Assembly (NCBI GenBank): GCA_003290165.1
Contig: QNQO01000531.1
Coordinates: 1-64,000, forward strand
Direction: 5' to 3'
Length of the DNA: 64,000 bases
Origin: Berberis thunbergii
Lineage: Eukaryota; Streptophyta; Magnoliopsida; Ranunculales; Berberidaceae
How positions within the stretch are numbered: the stretch's first letter is position 1; the number at the start of each line of letters is the position of its first letter. The notes under the pieces are model-generated. The model saw nothing but the letters and a program-made list of their open reading frames with translations. It searched no databases and had not been told where the DNA came from. This document shows, in pieces, positions 10,480-22,017 of this stretch. The translations under genes were made by a program, and so were the position numbers.

Positions 10480-11100
10480 CCCGATGATTTCGCTTCAAAT
10501 GAAAATCAACAACATGACTCAGAGAAAAAGTAAACTTCTAAATGTAGGCAATCCATCGAGCATGCATCCGGTTTGCCTTGGAAGAATTGTTGAGATACTT
10601 GAGAGCCTGATGATCTGTGTTGAGGACAAATTCCTTGTGTACTAGGTATGACTCCCATTGCTGGAATGTGTGAACGACCGCATACAACTCTTGTTCATAT
10701 TATGACTACTTTTTCCCAGTTTTGTTGAGTTTCTTGCTGGAAAAAAAAGCTATTGGTTTCATCTATTGGACAAAACAACTGTAATGCCTACTCTTGAAGT
10801 ATCACCATCGACTTCAAAAATCTTGTGAAAATCGGAAGTGCAAAAACTGGTATGTAATGTCAGTTTTTCCCTCAAGACTGCAAAATTTTGTTATGTTTGA
10901 TATGTACAAACAAATTGTTTATGCTTTAAACAATCAGTGCAGGGTGCACAACAATAGTACTGAAAATTTTCACAAACTGCCGGTAAAATGTTGCTAATCC
11001 ATAAAAGCTTATGATTCTGTAATCGTTTTTTGTGTTGGTCATTCTTGGATAGCTTTCACATTCTCCTAATCGACCTTAATTCCATCAGAGCTTACAGGCC
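10480..11100 (-). pseudogene. Gypsy RNase H region remnant
   Basis: The minus strand at about 10650-10540 encodes YLVHKEFVLNTDHQALKYL, matching the gypsy RNase H block that carries an invariant Asp-His pair. RNase H degrades RNA in RNA:DNA hybrids during reverse transcription. The surrounding reading frame is broken by stops. Confidence 0.75.
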
Positions 11101-11138
11101 CAAGAAAATTAAGTTATTTGTCATAAAGCTACACTTCT

Positions 11139-12123
11139 TCAGACTAGCATATAACTTATTTTCCCGCAATGTTTCAAAAACCTCCCTAAAATGTATAGAT
11201 ATTCTTCCTTACTATGGCTATAAATAAGGATATCATCAAAGTAGACGAAACTCTTTGTTCCAATGAATGGTTGAAATATCTGATTCATTAGTCTCATGAA
11301 AGTGCTTGGAGCATTGGATAAACCAAAATGCATAACTAGCCACTCGTACAGTCCTTCATGTGTTTTGAATGTCGTTTTCCATTCATCACCAAGAAGAATG
11401 TAGATTTGATGGTACCCACTCCGTAGACCATTCTTGGAAAATATTTTTAATCTTCCCATTCTATCAAGCATATCATCCAACCGGAGAATAGGAAATAGAT
11501 ATTGTACCGTAATCTTCTTTATAGCTCGACTATCAACGCACATCCTCCAGCTTCCATCTTTATTCGGAGTTAGGAGTGCATGTACAGATATAGGACTCAT
11601 GTTGTCATGAACCATGCCCTTTTTTAGGAGATCTTTGGCTTGTCCTTGCAAAATCTCATATATTTTTGTGACTCATACGGTAGTGTGGCAAGTTAGGTAA
11701 ACTTGTTCCTGGGACAAGATCGATATGGTGTTGAATATCTCTCAATGGTGAAAGTCCAGTAGGTGGTTCATTGGGAATAATATCACTGAATTCTGCTAGC
11801 AGATGATGAACTAGATCTAGCACATTTTGCGAAATTGGTTTTTCCTTTGGCACCAAAAGGAGGTTGGTTTTGGTATTCGAGCATGTCGGACTATTTGACT
11901 GCTTCATTGGGGCGAGAATAATTTTCACATTGTCTTTATAAAATGGGTATGTATTATTTTTGCCATCGTGTGTTGTATTCAGGTAGAATTGCCACGGTCG
12001 ACCAAATAAAATATGACAAGCATCCATATCAACATCGTACAATATCTCGTCATGCACTTGCCGATGGAGAAAGGAATGCGACGTTGCTTTGTTACCCATG
12101 TCTCGCCAACATCTTTGATCCAC
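11139..12123 (-). pseudogene. Gypsy protease tail and reverse transcriptase remnant
   Basis: 12123-11656 encodes the protease-to-RT linker ([17 protein letters not shown], with the typical (L/F)GRPW motif). 11651-11139 encodes the RT palm and fingers, including [14 protein letters not shown] and the catalytic [11 protein letters not shown]. One frame break separates the two parts near 11653, and the RT frame runs out near 11139. RT copies the element RNA into DNA. Conserved aspartates remain visible, but the polyprotein is not continuous. Confidence 0.88.
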
Positions 12124-12419
12124 CCGATATGGTATGGTGATGATGTGGTTGAGTTGGCAGTTGCAGTTTGTCCACTATGGTTTTGAATACGAGATCACAA
12201 AACACATTGACTAACTGTGCACGGTTTTGAAGATGTTGTATTGCTAAATTTTTTTTCCTACTTCGAGGTATACATCATACACCTTATCACCAAGGATACA
12301 CCCTCACCTTCATAGGTGAGTTCTTCTGGTTCCGCTTCTTCCTCGCACTCGTCAGCTTCAGATAAACTTCATCTCCTTCAACGTCATCATCATGTGTGGC
12401 CGTGGATAAATTGACTGGT

Positions 12420-13430
12420 TTGTTCTGACGACATTGATTAGAGTAATGGCATGTTTGACTACAACGATAACATTTGTTACCTCTTGGAACTACATAAAAG
12501 TTGCTGGAACTGGGCTTGTTTGTTGGCTCCCTTTGCGGTAGTGTTATTGGTTGTTTTTAGCGAATTTGGCTTAGGTGCTTCAACTTGTGATCTTATCATC
12601 GCCTTCCCTTTGCCTAAATCAAACCTTTGTGGTGGTGCAGAAGATTGAGAAGATACTGGATTACGGAATCCCCTTTCGTGAAGTTGTGTTTCAATCTTCA
12701 AGGTAAGTTGAATGACACTAGAAAGTGTGTTTTGTGATTGTTTGAAGACTTCATCTTGTATGTTGGCACTTCCATCAATGAATCTGGAAATCTTTTAACT
12801 TTTAGATCGTATGTCTACACGAGCAGCAAGCTTGTGGAACTCGGTAACATACTCTGGTACTGTTTGGTATGCTTGCCAACAATGTTGATAGTGGCTAAAA
12901 AGTGTTTGTTCGTAATTTGGAAGTAGAAAGTGCTCCTTCATCAACTGCTTCATGCGCCTCCAAGTTCAAACTTTCTTCCTCCTTTGTCGGATATGTGTTG
13001 CTTGTAATTGATCCCACCAAGCTAGTATGCCTATTTTAAATCGATAAGCTATCAACTTGACCTTCATGAATTCTTCGATTTCCCAATAGTCAAAGAACTT
13101 ATCCACTTCCACTAGCCAATCTAGAAAATCTTCGATCACGAATAGACCATCAAAATGTGGAATTTCAATCTTCATATGATAGTTGTTTTGTTGATCTCCT
13201 TGGTTGATTTCAGGCATGGCTGGTATTTAATCATTGCCACTTGTATCTTCATTTTGATCAAACTGATTTTTGGGTTGTATAAAATTTTCATGACAATTAT
13301 TGGGTTCCTTCCATGGATCGACTTTGGCTCGTCTATGTTGTTGGAAATGATTATTCCGTCCGCCAACGAGTTGAGTCAATTTCGAAATAATCGTCTTCAA
13401 ATTTTGTAATCTTTTATCTAGTGCATCCAC
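12420..13430 (-). pseudogene. Gypsy gag (nucleocapsid) remnant
   Basis: Minus-strand frames between 13430 and 12420 show the plant gypsy gag signature (KIEIPHFDG, then FLDWLVEVDKFFDYWE, then KLIAYRFK..AWWDQL) at 13170-12980. Near 12470-12425 there is a CX2CX4HX4C zinc knuckle (CYRCSQTCHYSNQC). Gag packages the element RNA into particles. The frame is broken by several shifts and stops between these blocks. Confidence 0.85.
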
Positions 13431-14093
13431 TGATTCCCATGTTGCAAATCTTTCAATATCTTGGGTTTGTTGGCTAGACTCCCTGTCTAATCTTTTTTTT
13501 TTAGTAAATACAAAACAAAAAATATAGTTTCTTTTAGACAGTGACTAAAAAAACACGAATTACGATATCCATTTTTTTCTTTTACCTGACACGTCCACAC
13601 ACAACTATTTCTTTTTCAGTATTCTTTTGCCCTTATTTTTTGTTTTTCTTTACTGACAAATCACCCAATCAATCTTCTCCCCTTTTCCTTACAACAACTC
13701 ACACACTCGGACAAAACAATTCGCATAATAAAATATTTCTCAATCCCCTTTTACTTCGACGAACACTTCTTCTTTCTGTAATTTTTTTTCACTCTACTAC
13801 GAACTTTAATCTTTTTTTTTCTTTTCCTGTCTCGATTCTCAATGGGCTTCATTTTCTCTTCTTGTCTCAATTATCAATGGGCAGATAAGCTCAGATGAAG
13901 GAAATAGGAAGTTTACAAACTCACAGTCATGAGTTAAGAACTTTGGGTCTTTGAAATGGTAAGGCTTTTTTTCCCACGTAGCAGATGTTATGTGGGAACT
14001 ATTGGGTGATAGTAGACAGTAATGGTGGTTGTGGGTGGTGATGGATTTTTTAAGTGTTTGGGATATGGGATAGAAAACAGAAATGACGAATGG

Positions 14094-14096
<3 letters not shown>

Positions 14097-14126
<30 letters not shown>
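14097..14126. repeat. 30-nt poly-T tract
   Basis: A homopolymer run in the untranslated leader of the gypsy element (poly-A in element sense). Confidence 0.9.
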
Positions 14127-14127
<1 letters not shown>

Positions 14128-14367
14128 GTTTTGTACTGGTTAGGTGGTGGTGTTTGGGTTACATTGTAAGGCTGATGATGGTTCGGTAGTGATAGAGGAT
14201 TATTTTATTTTTTTTAATTTGATGGTGGATGTCGAAAATGGAAGTGGTGATCGGTGGTGGTTGGATTCTAGTGGTTTGTGTGGAATGATGGTGGAGGTTT
14301 ATGAAACTTCAGAGGGGAAAAGTGGTTTGTGGTTGTGGCCAAGAAAGCTTCGCCTGATAAATAAGTA

Positions 14368-14380
14368 GGCTCTGATACCA
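14368..14380 (-). other. Primer binding site for initiator tRNA-Met
   Basis: On the minus strand the sequence TGGTATCAGAGCC lies two bases inside the 5' LTR. It is the complement of the 3' end of plant initiator tRNA-Met, the usual primer for minus-strand DNA synthesis in plant LTR retrotransposons. Confidence 0.93.
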
Positions 14381-14860
14381 ATTGACGCAGCGAGATGCTA
14401 GATTTCACTTTAACTTGCATTCTCACAGAGATAATTGGAAGTAAAATTCTCGAAGAGAATTGCAAATGATATTTGATTTTTTTTTTCAAAATTTGGAACT
14501 TTCAAACTTAACAATACATAATTTATACACAAACTATACTCAAATAATCCATCTTCACGCGTCCCTAAATTACGGACGACGCCTCCAATCACGGACGGTG
14601 CCTCCAATTAAGGGCGGCGCCTGGTTAACTTCTTCCTACATCATCCGTGCATGTATACCCAAAAAAGACATTCAAATAACTCAAAAGTCATACATAAGAG
14701 CTAACTCTTTTCTACAAAAAAAAATTATACATTTTATTAGCATTCATATTCCACTAATAAATCATAAAGCACAAGTTCTAGACACTTTATAAGGTGATTT
14801 TATATTGAAACCCATGGAGGTTGGAAAGGAAAACTGCGAGAATTTTATCAATTTGAATAC

Positions 14861-15395
14861 TAGGGGTGGGCAAAAATCGATTTAAATTCGGTTAACCGAT
14901 CGAACCGGTTTTCAAATATGTGTAGAAAGAAAATAATTTAAAACGAATCGAACCGATTATAAACAGTTTGAAATCGGTTTACAGTTTTGAACCGACCGAT
15001 TTATAACCGAACCGACCGATTAATTAGATATATATAAATAACTAAATAACAGGTAGGTGTCAATACCTGACTAGTGCAATAAATGCATTGCGGTACACCC
15101 TGTTGCACTGAATCGCCTCATTCTCTCAAAGTTTTCAATTTTGGGCTAAAAATTGGGTCTATAAAAAAATTGGGCCTGTAAAAAATTGGTCATTTTTAAT
15201 GAAAGTCTTTCAAATGCTTGAGCCTGAAATTTCGGTCCAACCGAACCAAACCGATCCGAAATTCAATCCAACCGAATTCATCAGTTTACAAATACAAAAT
15301 TCAGTTTCGATTTGGATTTTGGGCAAACCGAATGAAATCGGTTCAAAATCGGTTTGGGGCTCAAAACCGATCCGAACCGACATTGCCCACCCCTA
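14861..15395. mobile_element. hAT-type non-autonomous element (copy 1)
   Basis: Terminal inverted repeats TAGGGGTGGGCA..TGCCCACCCCTA are flanked by an exact 8-bp duplication TTGAATAC (14853-14860 and 15396-15403), the hallmark of hAT insertions. The 535-bp interior is full of ACCGAACCGG-like subterminal motifs and has no transposase. It is closely related to 28543-29053 and more distantly to 18113-19368. Confidence 0.93.
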
Positions 15396-15403
15396 TTGAA
15401 TAC

Positions 15404-16827
15404 TTGTGTTTAGGAACTAGCTAGGTTATTCAAGCCTTGGAGAATTGAGTAATGAGTGTGTAATTTTGATGAGTGTATTCATGTATATTTAACTTGTAAT
15501 CACAAGTGCACGAATCGCTCATTGATGTCCAACCCATAACATAAGAACATGGATGTTGAAAAACTAGTTAAACTTGAAATCTATAAACTCTTAAGTTATT
15601 AACCAAAAAAAAATGCAGAAATAATACTACAACAATCATTATCAGCTAAACACTGTCGAGCTAAAATCTTAACTATTTTACTATGCTCTTATTTAATGTA
15701 TAAAATCGAATATAATATATATGTACCTAATTAACTTATTTAATGTATAAAATCGAATATAATATATATGAGAGCCTCGGCGAGAGGAAGTGCCACCTTT
15801 GGAGATGGTGCGTCCGAAAGAGAGACCAAACGCCATGGACTGCTATGTTCTAAGAGGAAACGAGAGCATAACACGCCCAATCGCCGCATCATTTTTCTCT
15901 TTTGTTTTTTTTCCATCGCCTTCGCCGAGGACTCCGTGAGGATGAATTTCCTACTCGCAACGGCCTCTGTGAAAGAAAAAAATTTGGCCCTCGCACACAT
16001 CCTGCAAATGGAGAACCCATAATCACAGAGATATCCACGAGGGTGGGTCTTCCATTCGCAGAAGGTGTGCGAGTGCCAAATTTTTTTGCCCTCGCTAAGG
16101 CCGCCGCGAAGATGGGTTCCATTTTCATGGAAACCTTTTCAAGGGCAAATGATGAAAGAAATCGGAGAAAATAGAAGATGGAAGGGTGGGGGAGTCTAAC
16201 GGGGTGGGGAGGGAGTCCAGTGAGGGTCTCACATACCAATTTGCTGATTTGCACTGAAAATTAAAACAAAACTAACCCCTTATCATCCATTCCTCATTTA
16301 GGTCTCACACAATCTTTTTTTCTTTCACCCAAAATTGTATTTGATCAAAATTTGGAGTGATGTGGTTGTTTTCATCAAACCCTTGAAAACAAAAATGGCG
16401 GTGCCTGATTGAGGAGATAAGAGAAGAGAAGCCTGGGAAGGGGAAGAGGTTTAAAACCTTTTTGTTGTAGATGTTTAAGACAATGAGAGAGTCCAGAAAG
16501 GAAGATTTCGGCAGGGAGAGTCGGGCCATGGGAGGCAAGAAAGGTGATGATCTGGGGTGGGGAGGGATGTCCGACAGTAGCGAAGAGGGCGGTGATTTCC
16601 AATCGTTAATTATAATTGATTGGAAGACGAAGAAAATGAGAGAGACATATTTCTTTTTTTTCAGAGAGGAGTGTTTGTGGAGAAGAATAGATGTTTGGGG
16701 AAGAGGTTGTTAAATGTTGGGGGAAGAGGGAGATGAATATTGGTGTTGAATGTTGAGGGAAGAGGTATTTGGGGAAGAGGGACATCACGAAATCTGTTGA
16801 TTGTGAGTATTTTTTTTTTTTTTTTTT
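15404..16827. other. Unassigned sequence with a direct repeat and a foldback
   Basis: A 35-bp sequence starting TTATTTAATGTATAAAATCG occurs twice (about 15690 and about 15738). A long imperfect inverted repeat centres near 16031. Minus-strand open frames at 16305-16602 are proline/leucine-rich without a recognised domain. No gene is supported. Confidence 0.45.
15976..16087. repeat. Strong inverted repeat (foldback)
   Basis: Arms of about 43 nt at 15976-16018 and 16045-16087 pair across a 26-nt loop. The left arm starts AAAAAAATTTGGCCCTCGC and the right arm ends GAGTGCCAAATTTTTTT. Weaker pairing extends outward to about 15900 and 16170. It could be the core of a foldback transposon. Confidence 0.7.
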
Positions 16828-18048
16828 GAAAAATGACTTTTTTACAAAATAGACCATTTAAATATAATAGTTGTTGTATGGTTAATTTGTGTCTACTTTT
16901 ATACTTATACGAAAGACAATGACTATTTTATTAACCCATATTAACTCATAAAGTTATATGACATATTTACCCTTCCTAAACAAATAGAAAACCTAATTTT
17001 ATATTTTTATGACACTCTTTTATTAATAATTTTAAATTATTTTTTTTTACCCTTAACCCTTCCCACCCCATGCCGCTAGTAGGTATAGATATTAATAATT
17101 CTAATTATGAGCAAACAATTATAAGTTTTTATAGGTTTTCATTGACTAACAAGTTAATCAAATTATTATGCTAATTAACAATGATTAGAAACTTGATTTT
17201 AATTATTTAATAAAATTAATTTGATTTACTAGTCATAAATTATATTAGAAAAATTTACAGGCATTCATACATTACCTTTCTCAATGATGATTAGGAATAT
17301 AGTTTTAATTATCATTGCTTCTTATTCTATAATGTAATTAATAAAATAAAAATTTTCAATATCGAAATTTGATTTCTTATTCTTCAATGCATGGTTACCT
17401 GTAAAGTAATATATTTTATTCTTTGTTGCTATTTAGTCACAAGCTATTTACCATAGAGCATAATGATAACCTCAGAGGTAAAATGAGAATCAATATTTAA
17501 TAAGATAATTTCATGTAAACTAAATAGTGGCAAAAAAAAAACTAAATAGTGATAGAGAATTGAAGCAAAAAAAAAAATTGTTCTTCAAAATATACCTTCA
17601 CAACCAGTCAAATCAAACACATTAAGAGTGACAAAACATTTAAGAATAAAAAAAATGCTAACACGAAAATATTAATGTAGCAATTTGTAACTAACAAATG
17701 TCATAAAATAATTGCTCAAACTATAATTAAAGAACAAGATTAAAAAAATAATAACAAAAAATTGATTAATGGGGTGGGATGGGGGTTAAGGGTTAATTTT
17801 TTTTAAATAACGAAAAAGTAAAAATTAGAATCATTAATAAAATAGTCATTGTTGGTAACAAAAGTATAAAATTAGGTTTTCTATTTGTTTAGGAAGAGTA
17901 AATATTTACTATAAGTTTATGAGTTAACATGTGTTAATGAAATAGTCATTGTTGGTCATAAAAGTATACACAAATTAGTCATTATATCAACTACGATATC
18001 TAAATTGTCTATTTTGTAAAACAAAATAGGTCATAAAAGTCATTTTCC
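16828..18048. mobile_element. MULE-like element with long terminal inverted repeats
   Basis: The left arm 16828-17070 and the right arm about 17768-18048 are inverted copies. The outermost bases are GAAAAATGAC and GGAAAATGAC. Shared internal blocks include the CTATTTGTTTAGGAAG type and the TTAACCCTT..CCCACCCCAT type. Arms of 240-280 bp around a non-coding interior are typical of non-autonomous Mutator-like elements. The flanks are T-runs (TTTTTTTTT and ATTTTTTTT), compatible with a 9-bp duplication but not decisive. Confidence 0.65.
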
Positions 18049-18112
18049 ATTTTTTTTAATGTTGGTGTGAAAAATAAAAGTAGAATTTTATGGTGTAGGA
18101 CAACATATTTGG

Positions 18113-19368
18113 TAGGGGTGGGCACGGTCCGGATCGGTTCCAAATTTGAAGGAACCTAACTCGAACCGTTTACATTTTAACGGATCCGGTCCGGTCCGGA
18201 TCCCTTCATTTTGATAATAGGAACCGAACCTAACTCGAACCGTTTAGAACGGTTCGGTTCCACGGTTCCAAACGGTTCCAAACTTCCAGAAATCGATCAT
18301 ATTCATACAATAAACAGAAAATCGATCATATTCCAGAAATCGATCATATTCATACAAATATACAATAAGAGAAAATTGAAAAAGAACAATCAAAAGATCA
18401 CAGTCTGTTTTAAATAATCAAATGAAAATAGAGTTCTCAGATAAAATTGAAATGTTACCTGTTTTGATTTTCCAGATCAGTCTGTAGAGCAGAGTGACAG
18501 TGCCAAGAGAAAAAAATATCTCAGAGAATGATTTTCCAACTACAATTGAAATCATCAATGATGAAACCCATTAGCAACAAAATTGAAAAACAACTCAGAG
18601 AGAAAATGAGAAGGTTTCGGTTTGTATTACCTTCAATTTGTGTGAGCGAAATACAGAGCTTTGCAATGGAAAGAGCTAATCTTGTATGCTAATTTCAAAA
18701 CTTGGAAACAGCTCAACACACCCCAATGTGAAACCAAATCTTGAATGATGAAGTAACCCTTACAAAGAAAATCAAACAAAGATATGAAAGAAGCCGTAAA
18801 ATTAGTGTAAAGAAAACCAAACAAAGATCTGAAAAGAAGCCGTAAAATCAGTGTAAATACCCCCAAGAAATCGAGCAGCAGAAGAGAAGGCGAGTAGCAG
18901 AAGAGAATCGAGCGAGCAGCGAGGAGAATCGAGCTAGCAGCGAGGAGAATCGAGAGAACAGCGAGGAGAATCGAGCGAGTAGCAGAGGAGAATCGAGCGA
19001 GTAGCAGAGGAGAATCGAGCGAGCAGCGAGGCGAGTAGCAGAGATGGCGAGTAGCAGATGAGAAGGGAGTAGCAGAGGGAGAGGGAGAGGCGACTCGATT
19101 TCCATTTCTTTTACAGAGAGTCAGAGAGAGAGAGAGAGAGGGTTTTGATTTTAGTAAATGTAAAGAAAAAAAAAATTGTAATTTGAAACGGGTCCAACCC
19201 GGACCGTTTCATTTTAAAAAATTGGAACCGGGACCGGACCGTTTTATAACGGATCCGGACCGATCCGAACCGTACCAAAAAATTCATATATAAAATCCGG
19301 ACCGTTTAGAGCAAAACGGTCCGGTTCGGTTTGAACCCGCGGATCCTCGACCCGTTTGCCCACCCCTA
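18113..19368. mobile_element. hAT-type non-autonomous element (copy 2, long form)
   Basis: Ends TAGGGGTGGGCACGG..GCCCACCCCTA are flanked by an exact 8-bp duplication ATATTTGG (18105-18112 and 19369-19376). The subterminal regions carry repeated GGTCCGG/CCGGACC motifs. The 1256-bp interior holds short ATCGATCATATTC repeats (18290-18350) and a minisatellite (18870-19060). No transposase is present. It has the same ends as 14861-15395 but a different interior. Confidence 0.92.
18870..19060. repeat. Purine-rich minisatellite (GAGCGAGCAGCGAGGAGAAT-like)
   Basis: About eight irregular units of roughly 20-24 bp with the core GAGGAGAATCGAGCGAG. It lies inside the long hAT element, and the minus-strand frame across it simply reads the repeat. 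Confidence 0.75.
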
Positions 19369-19376
19369 ATATTTGG

Positions 19377-20593
19377 TGATGTCAAAGAGGGCTTACCTCA
19401 AAAGATATATTATGTTAAGTTGTATTTAATGCGACATTGGAGCGTGTTCACTTATTGAAGACAAACATCATTGAACAATTACACATTACATGAGAAGAAG
19501 AAAAGAAAAAAAAAAAAAAAAAATCTAAATGTTAATAGGGTTTCATCCTCAACTTTAATTAATTTGAGGTTTGGCATGTAGTTCTTGTGCCTTCTGTGGT
19601 CAGCTTGGAGAATCTGATTATCATCTCTTTTCCATTGCCCTTTTGCTGCTCAAGTTTTGACGTTCTCACCATGCTGACTTTTCTTCATTTCTTCCTGAGC
19701 TAGGCTAAGAATTTCAATGTTTTCATTGAAGGAATGGTTTCAGCTATTTGTGATCATTGTCTCTACCCATATGGGATATTCGTAATGCAACAATATTTAA
19801 AAAAAAAAAATGAATATGGAATCCAATGAAATCCAATAAGCTAATTAAGAGGACGACCATTACCTTGTGGCAGTCCTATTTGAAATCTTCTCCACGCCTG
19901 ACTTGGTTAATTATTGGGAGGAGGTTGAAAAAAAGTATACAGGTGATAGCAATCAAGAGAAATTGGACAACAGCTCATGGATTAACATTGGACTGACCGT
20001 TATGTGATGCCCTCATAAGGGTTTCATGGTGGTTGGGAAAGCTTCTGATGTTAATCTATCTAATCTATCATATGCCAAGTTTTTTTCAGGTTGATAACTG
20101 TAGATTTAATCGGCAATACATAGCATTAGTTGCAGTGGAGCAGATCATAATTGGTCCTTGGAACAAAGCTGGAACAAACTATGGATTCTATCTGACAATC
20201 CATGTATCAAATCTATACATTTCTGAATTTGGGTATACTGTAATTAAAAGACATGATCTCATGTGTGTAAATTAGGTTTGCAGAGTCTGTATTTGAGAGG
20301 CACTCCTCAGTAGCAAAGGAGGGTGGAAGTTGTATTTGTACTCTAGTTTTCCAATATATATATTATAAAAAAAAAAGGCCTAAACCATGAAGCAATTAGA
20401 AATACAAGGAAAAAACAACAACAAATTACCCAAACCATGAAACAAGACAACATATAGAAAATCTCTTAGAATGTTGACAACAACTAGGAATTCATATATA
20501 TGGCTTTTCTCATATCTTCCTTTGTGTACATCATTACATTACTATATGCTTCCCTTGGGATTCCGAGAAGAAAGGTACAAATCCTTGATGTTT
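19377..20593. other. Unassigned sequence between hAT copy 2 and the Cys-rich gene
   Basis: No supported gene. The open frame 20033-20275 (80 codons) follows a CAG acceptor-like site but matches no family I recognise. It may be an old pseudo-exon. Poly-A runs at 19504-19522 and 19798-19810 could mark retroposon tails. Confidence 0.35.
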
Positions 20594-21242
20594 TCATTCA
20601 CCTAAAAGTCACACAAATGTCAAATATTAGTAAACTTATATGAAAACATAAAAATAAATTCTATCTTAAATTATCTAAATAAATTAAAAAGGCAGCTGAC
20701 TAATGTCAATAAAGAGGAATACAAGTGATATATAGTATAGTCATCCTATAACAATTCCATTGAGAAAAAATTTCCTTTAGCTTGATTGAACCAGTAAGTA
20801 ATTTTATCAATGGTGTCATAAAATATATGCTTATGGACTCCCTTTAAAGTAATTTTTTTTCAACCTTGAATTACAGGTTTCCCTTATATACAAGGAATAC
20901 CAATTTTACCTAACCTCTAATATCTCTTTGCTCTTTAACACAGCTTTTATTAGAGAACAGCAAAAAAATTAATAAAAAATAAAAATGCAAGAACATACCA
21001 AGACAATTCCACCAACACCTCATTTTACATTTCAGTTTACTGTCAGTCTCCCTGCACACGTGATAGCAATAATCGTAGCATTCTTCATAGGTAAAGGGCA
21101 TGACGACTGGGTAAGGGGTAGGGGTGAGAGCGCTACTACTTTGTCTGTTGGTATGCACAAAATGCGTGGTGGCAATGATATGTGACAATAGCATAAACAT
21201 AATCATAATGAAGACATAAGGTTTAAATCCTCTCTTACCCAT
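20594..21242 (-). CDS. Small secreted six-cysteine peptide (thionin-like)
   Basis: Exon 1 (21242-20999) starts MGKRGFKPYV, followed by a hydrophobic leader (FIMIMFMLLSHIIA) that fits a signal peptide of about 25 residues. A short Ser/Pro-rich spacer follows, then a core with spacing CX3CX3CX8CX3CX3C. A GTATGT donor at 20998-20993 and a TTTTAG acceptor ending at 20602 join exon 1 to a two-codon tail (Gly-Glu-stop at 20594), giving 83 residues. Six cysteines suggest three disulphides, and the product is probably exported to the apoplast. Such plant peptides are often antimicrobial or signalling. The exact family is not certain, and I call it thionin-like only by spacing. A TATA box lies about 80 bp upstream. 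A broken relative is at 4992-5247. Confidence 0.65.
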
Positions 21243-21321
21243 GCTTGCAAGGTTAGTAATAGTTTGATGTATAGTGATTTGATTCTCTTATCAGAGTTTC
21301 AATTGTTTCTTGCATTTCATA

Positions 21322-21328
21322 TTTATAC
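21322..21328 (-). promoter_or_regulatory. TATA box of the Cys-rich peptide gene
   Basis: On the minus strand the sequence TATAAAT lies 80-86 bp upstream of the ATG at 21242, a typical distance for a plant promoter with a short 5' UTR. Confidence 0.55.
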
Positions 21329-21329
21329 A

Positions 21330-22017
21330 AAGAAAATAAGTCCTGTTAAGGAAGAATATACGCAACTGCACACACACAAAATGAATGAGGAAATTCATGC
21401 AATCAGACTTTATCTAGTTTTAGCTTTGCTTTACACTCTAAAACAACTGAATGTTTGTACAACTTTCCCTCATTCACTAAACATATAACTATTTGATGAC
21501 TTTTTCAATGAGGGAGAAATAGCATATATGAGAAATATTGAGGAAATTCTTAGCTCCCTCCAACGTGAGCTATCGAATATCTCTCGAACGGACGCATCAT
21601 GAGAACCACAATCAAAGAATGTACTCCTCCATTGCTTACTCAAATTGGTACGTATGTATTTTCGATTGTGTCATTTTAGGGCAGTTAGAGTTTGGTTTGT
21701 GGTAAAATAAAAAAATTGGTATCGATCAAAGCCAGACCACTAAACATTATCCAAGCATCCTTCTTCATCACAAAAATAAAAATAAATAAATAAATAATCC
21801 TCTTAAACCATAGCAACAAGTAACTGCAACACTAACTTGCTTTAATTACTCATCTATTTCAGTCCCCATTTTTTTTTGTAGATAACACTATGATTATTGG
21901 AGCATTCAAATTGGTGATAATATATCATCTCACCAGATTTATGGGATCTAATTGAAGAAGGATACGATCAGCATCATCATCTTCAACGCCAGGGCAGTGC
22001 AACTCAAAGAAATCAAT
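21330..22017. other. Unassigned sequence upstream of the Cys-rich gene
   Basis: Contains the remaining promoter region of the minus-strand peptide gene and AT-rich DNA. No other gene or repeat is supported. Confidence 0.35.

Larger units (their letters stand above)
7657..14643 (-). mobile_element. Ty3/gypsy LTR retrotransposon (Reina-like size)
   Basis: A complete but decayed element on the minus strand. LTRs are 7657-7897 (3' LTR, 241 bp) and 14383-14643 (5' LTR, 261 bp), starting TGATG and ending ..GTCA in element sense. TSDs are TCTGT (7652-7656) and TCCGT (14644-14648), one mismatch. The primer site TGGTATCAGAGCC lies at 14380-14368 and a purine tract abuts the 3' LTR at about 7898-7912. 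The order gag, protease, RT, RNase H, integrase is gypsy-type. Removing the Helitron at 8720-10196 leaves about 5.5 kb with short LTRs, a size typical of Reina-type chromoviruses (inference). Many frameshifts and stops are present, so it cannot be autonomous now. Confidence 0.93.

Noticed and set aside
13541..13888. 115-codon plus-strand frame in the gypsy leader
   Set aside because: It is on the antisense strand of the gypsy element, is Phe/Ser/Leu-rich and is T-rich sequence read in one frame.
15740..16254. Overlapping open frames on both strands as genes
   Set aside because: They lie over a foldback repeat, which naturally gives open frames on both strands. No domain is visible.
16375..16602. 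Pro/Leu-rich minus-strand frame as a PPR-like gene fragment
   Set aside because: I could not match the PPR consensus. It is probably chance or a remnant too degraded to name.
18848..19105. 85-codon repetitive Leu/Ser frame
   Set aside because: It is a direct translation of the minisatellite in the hAT element.
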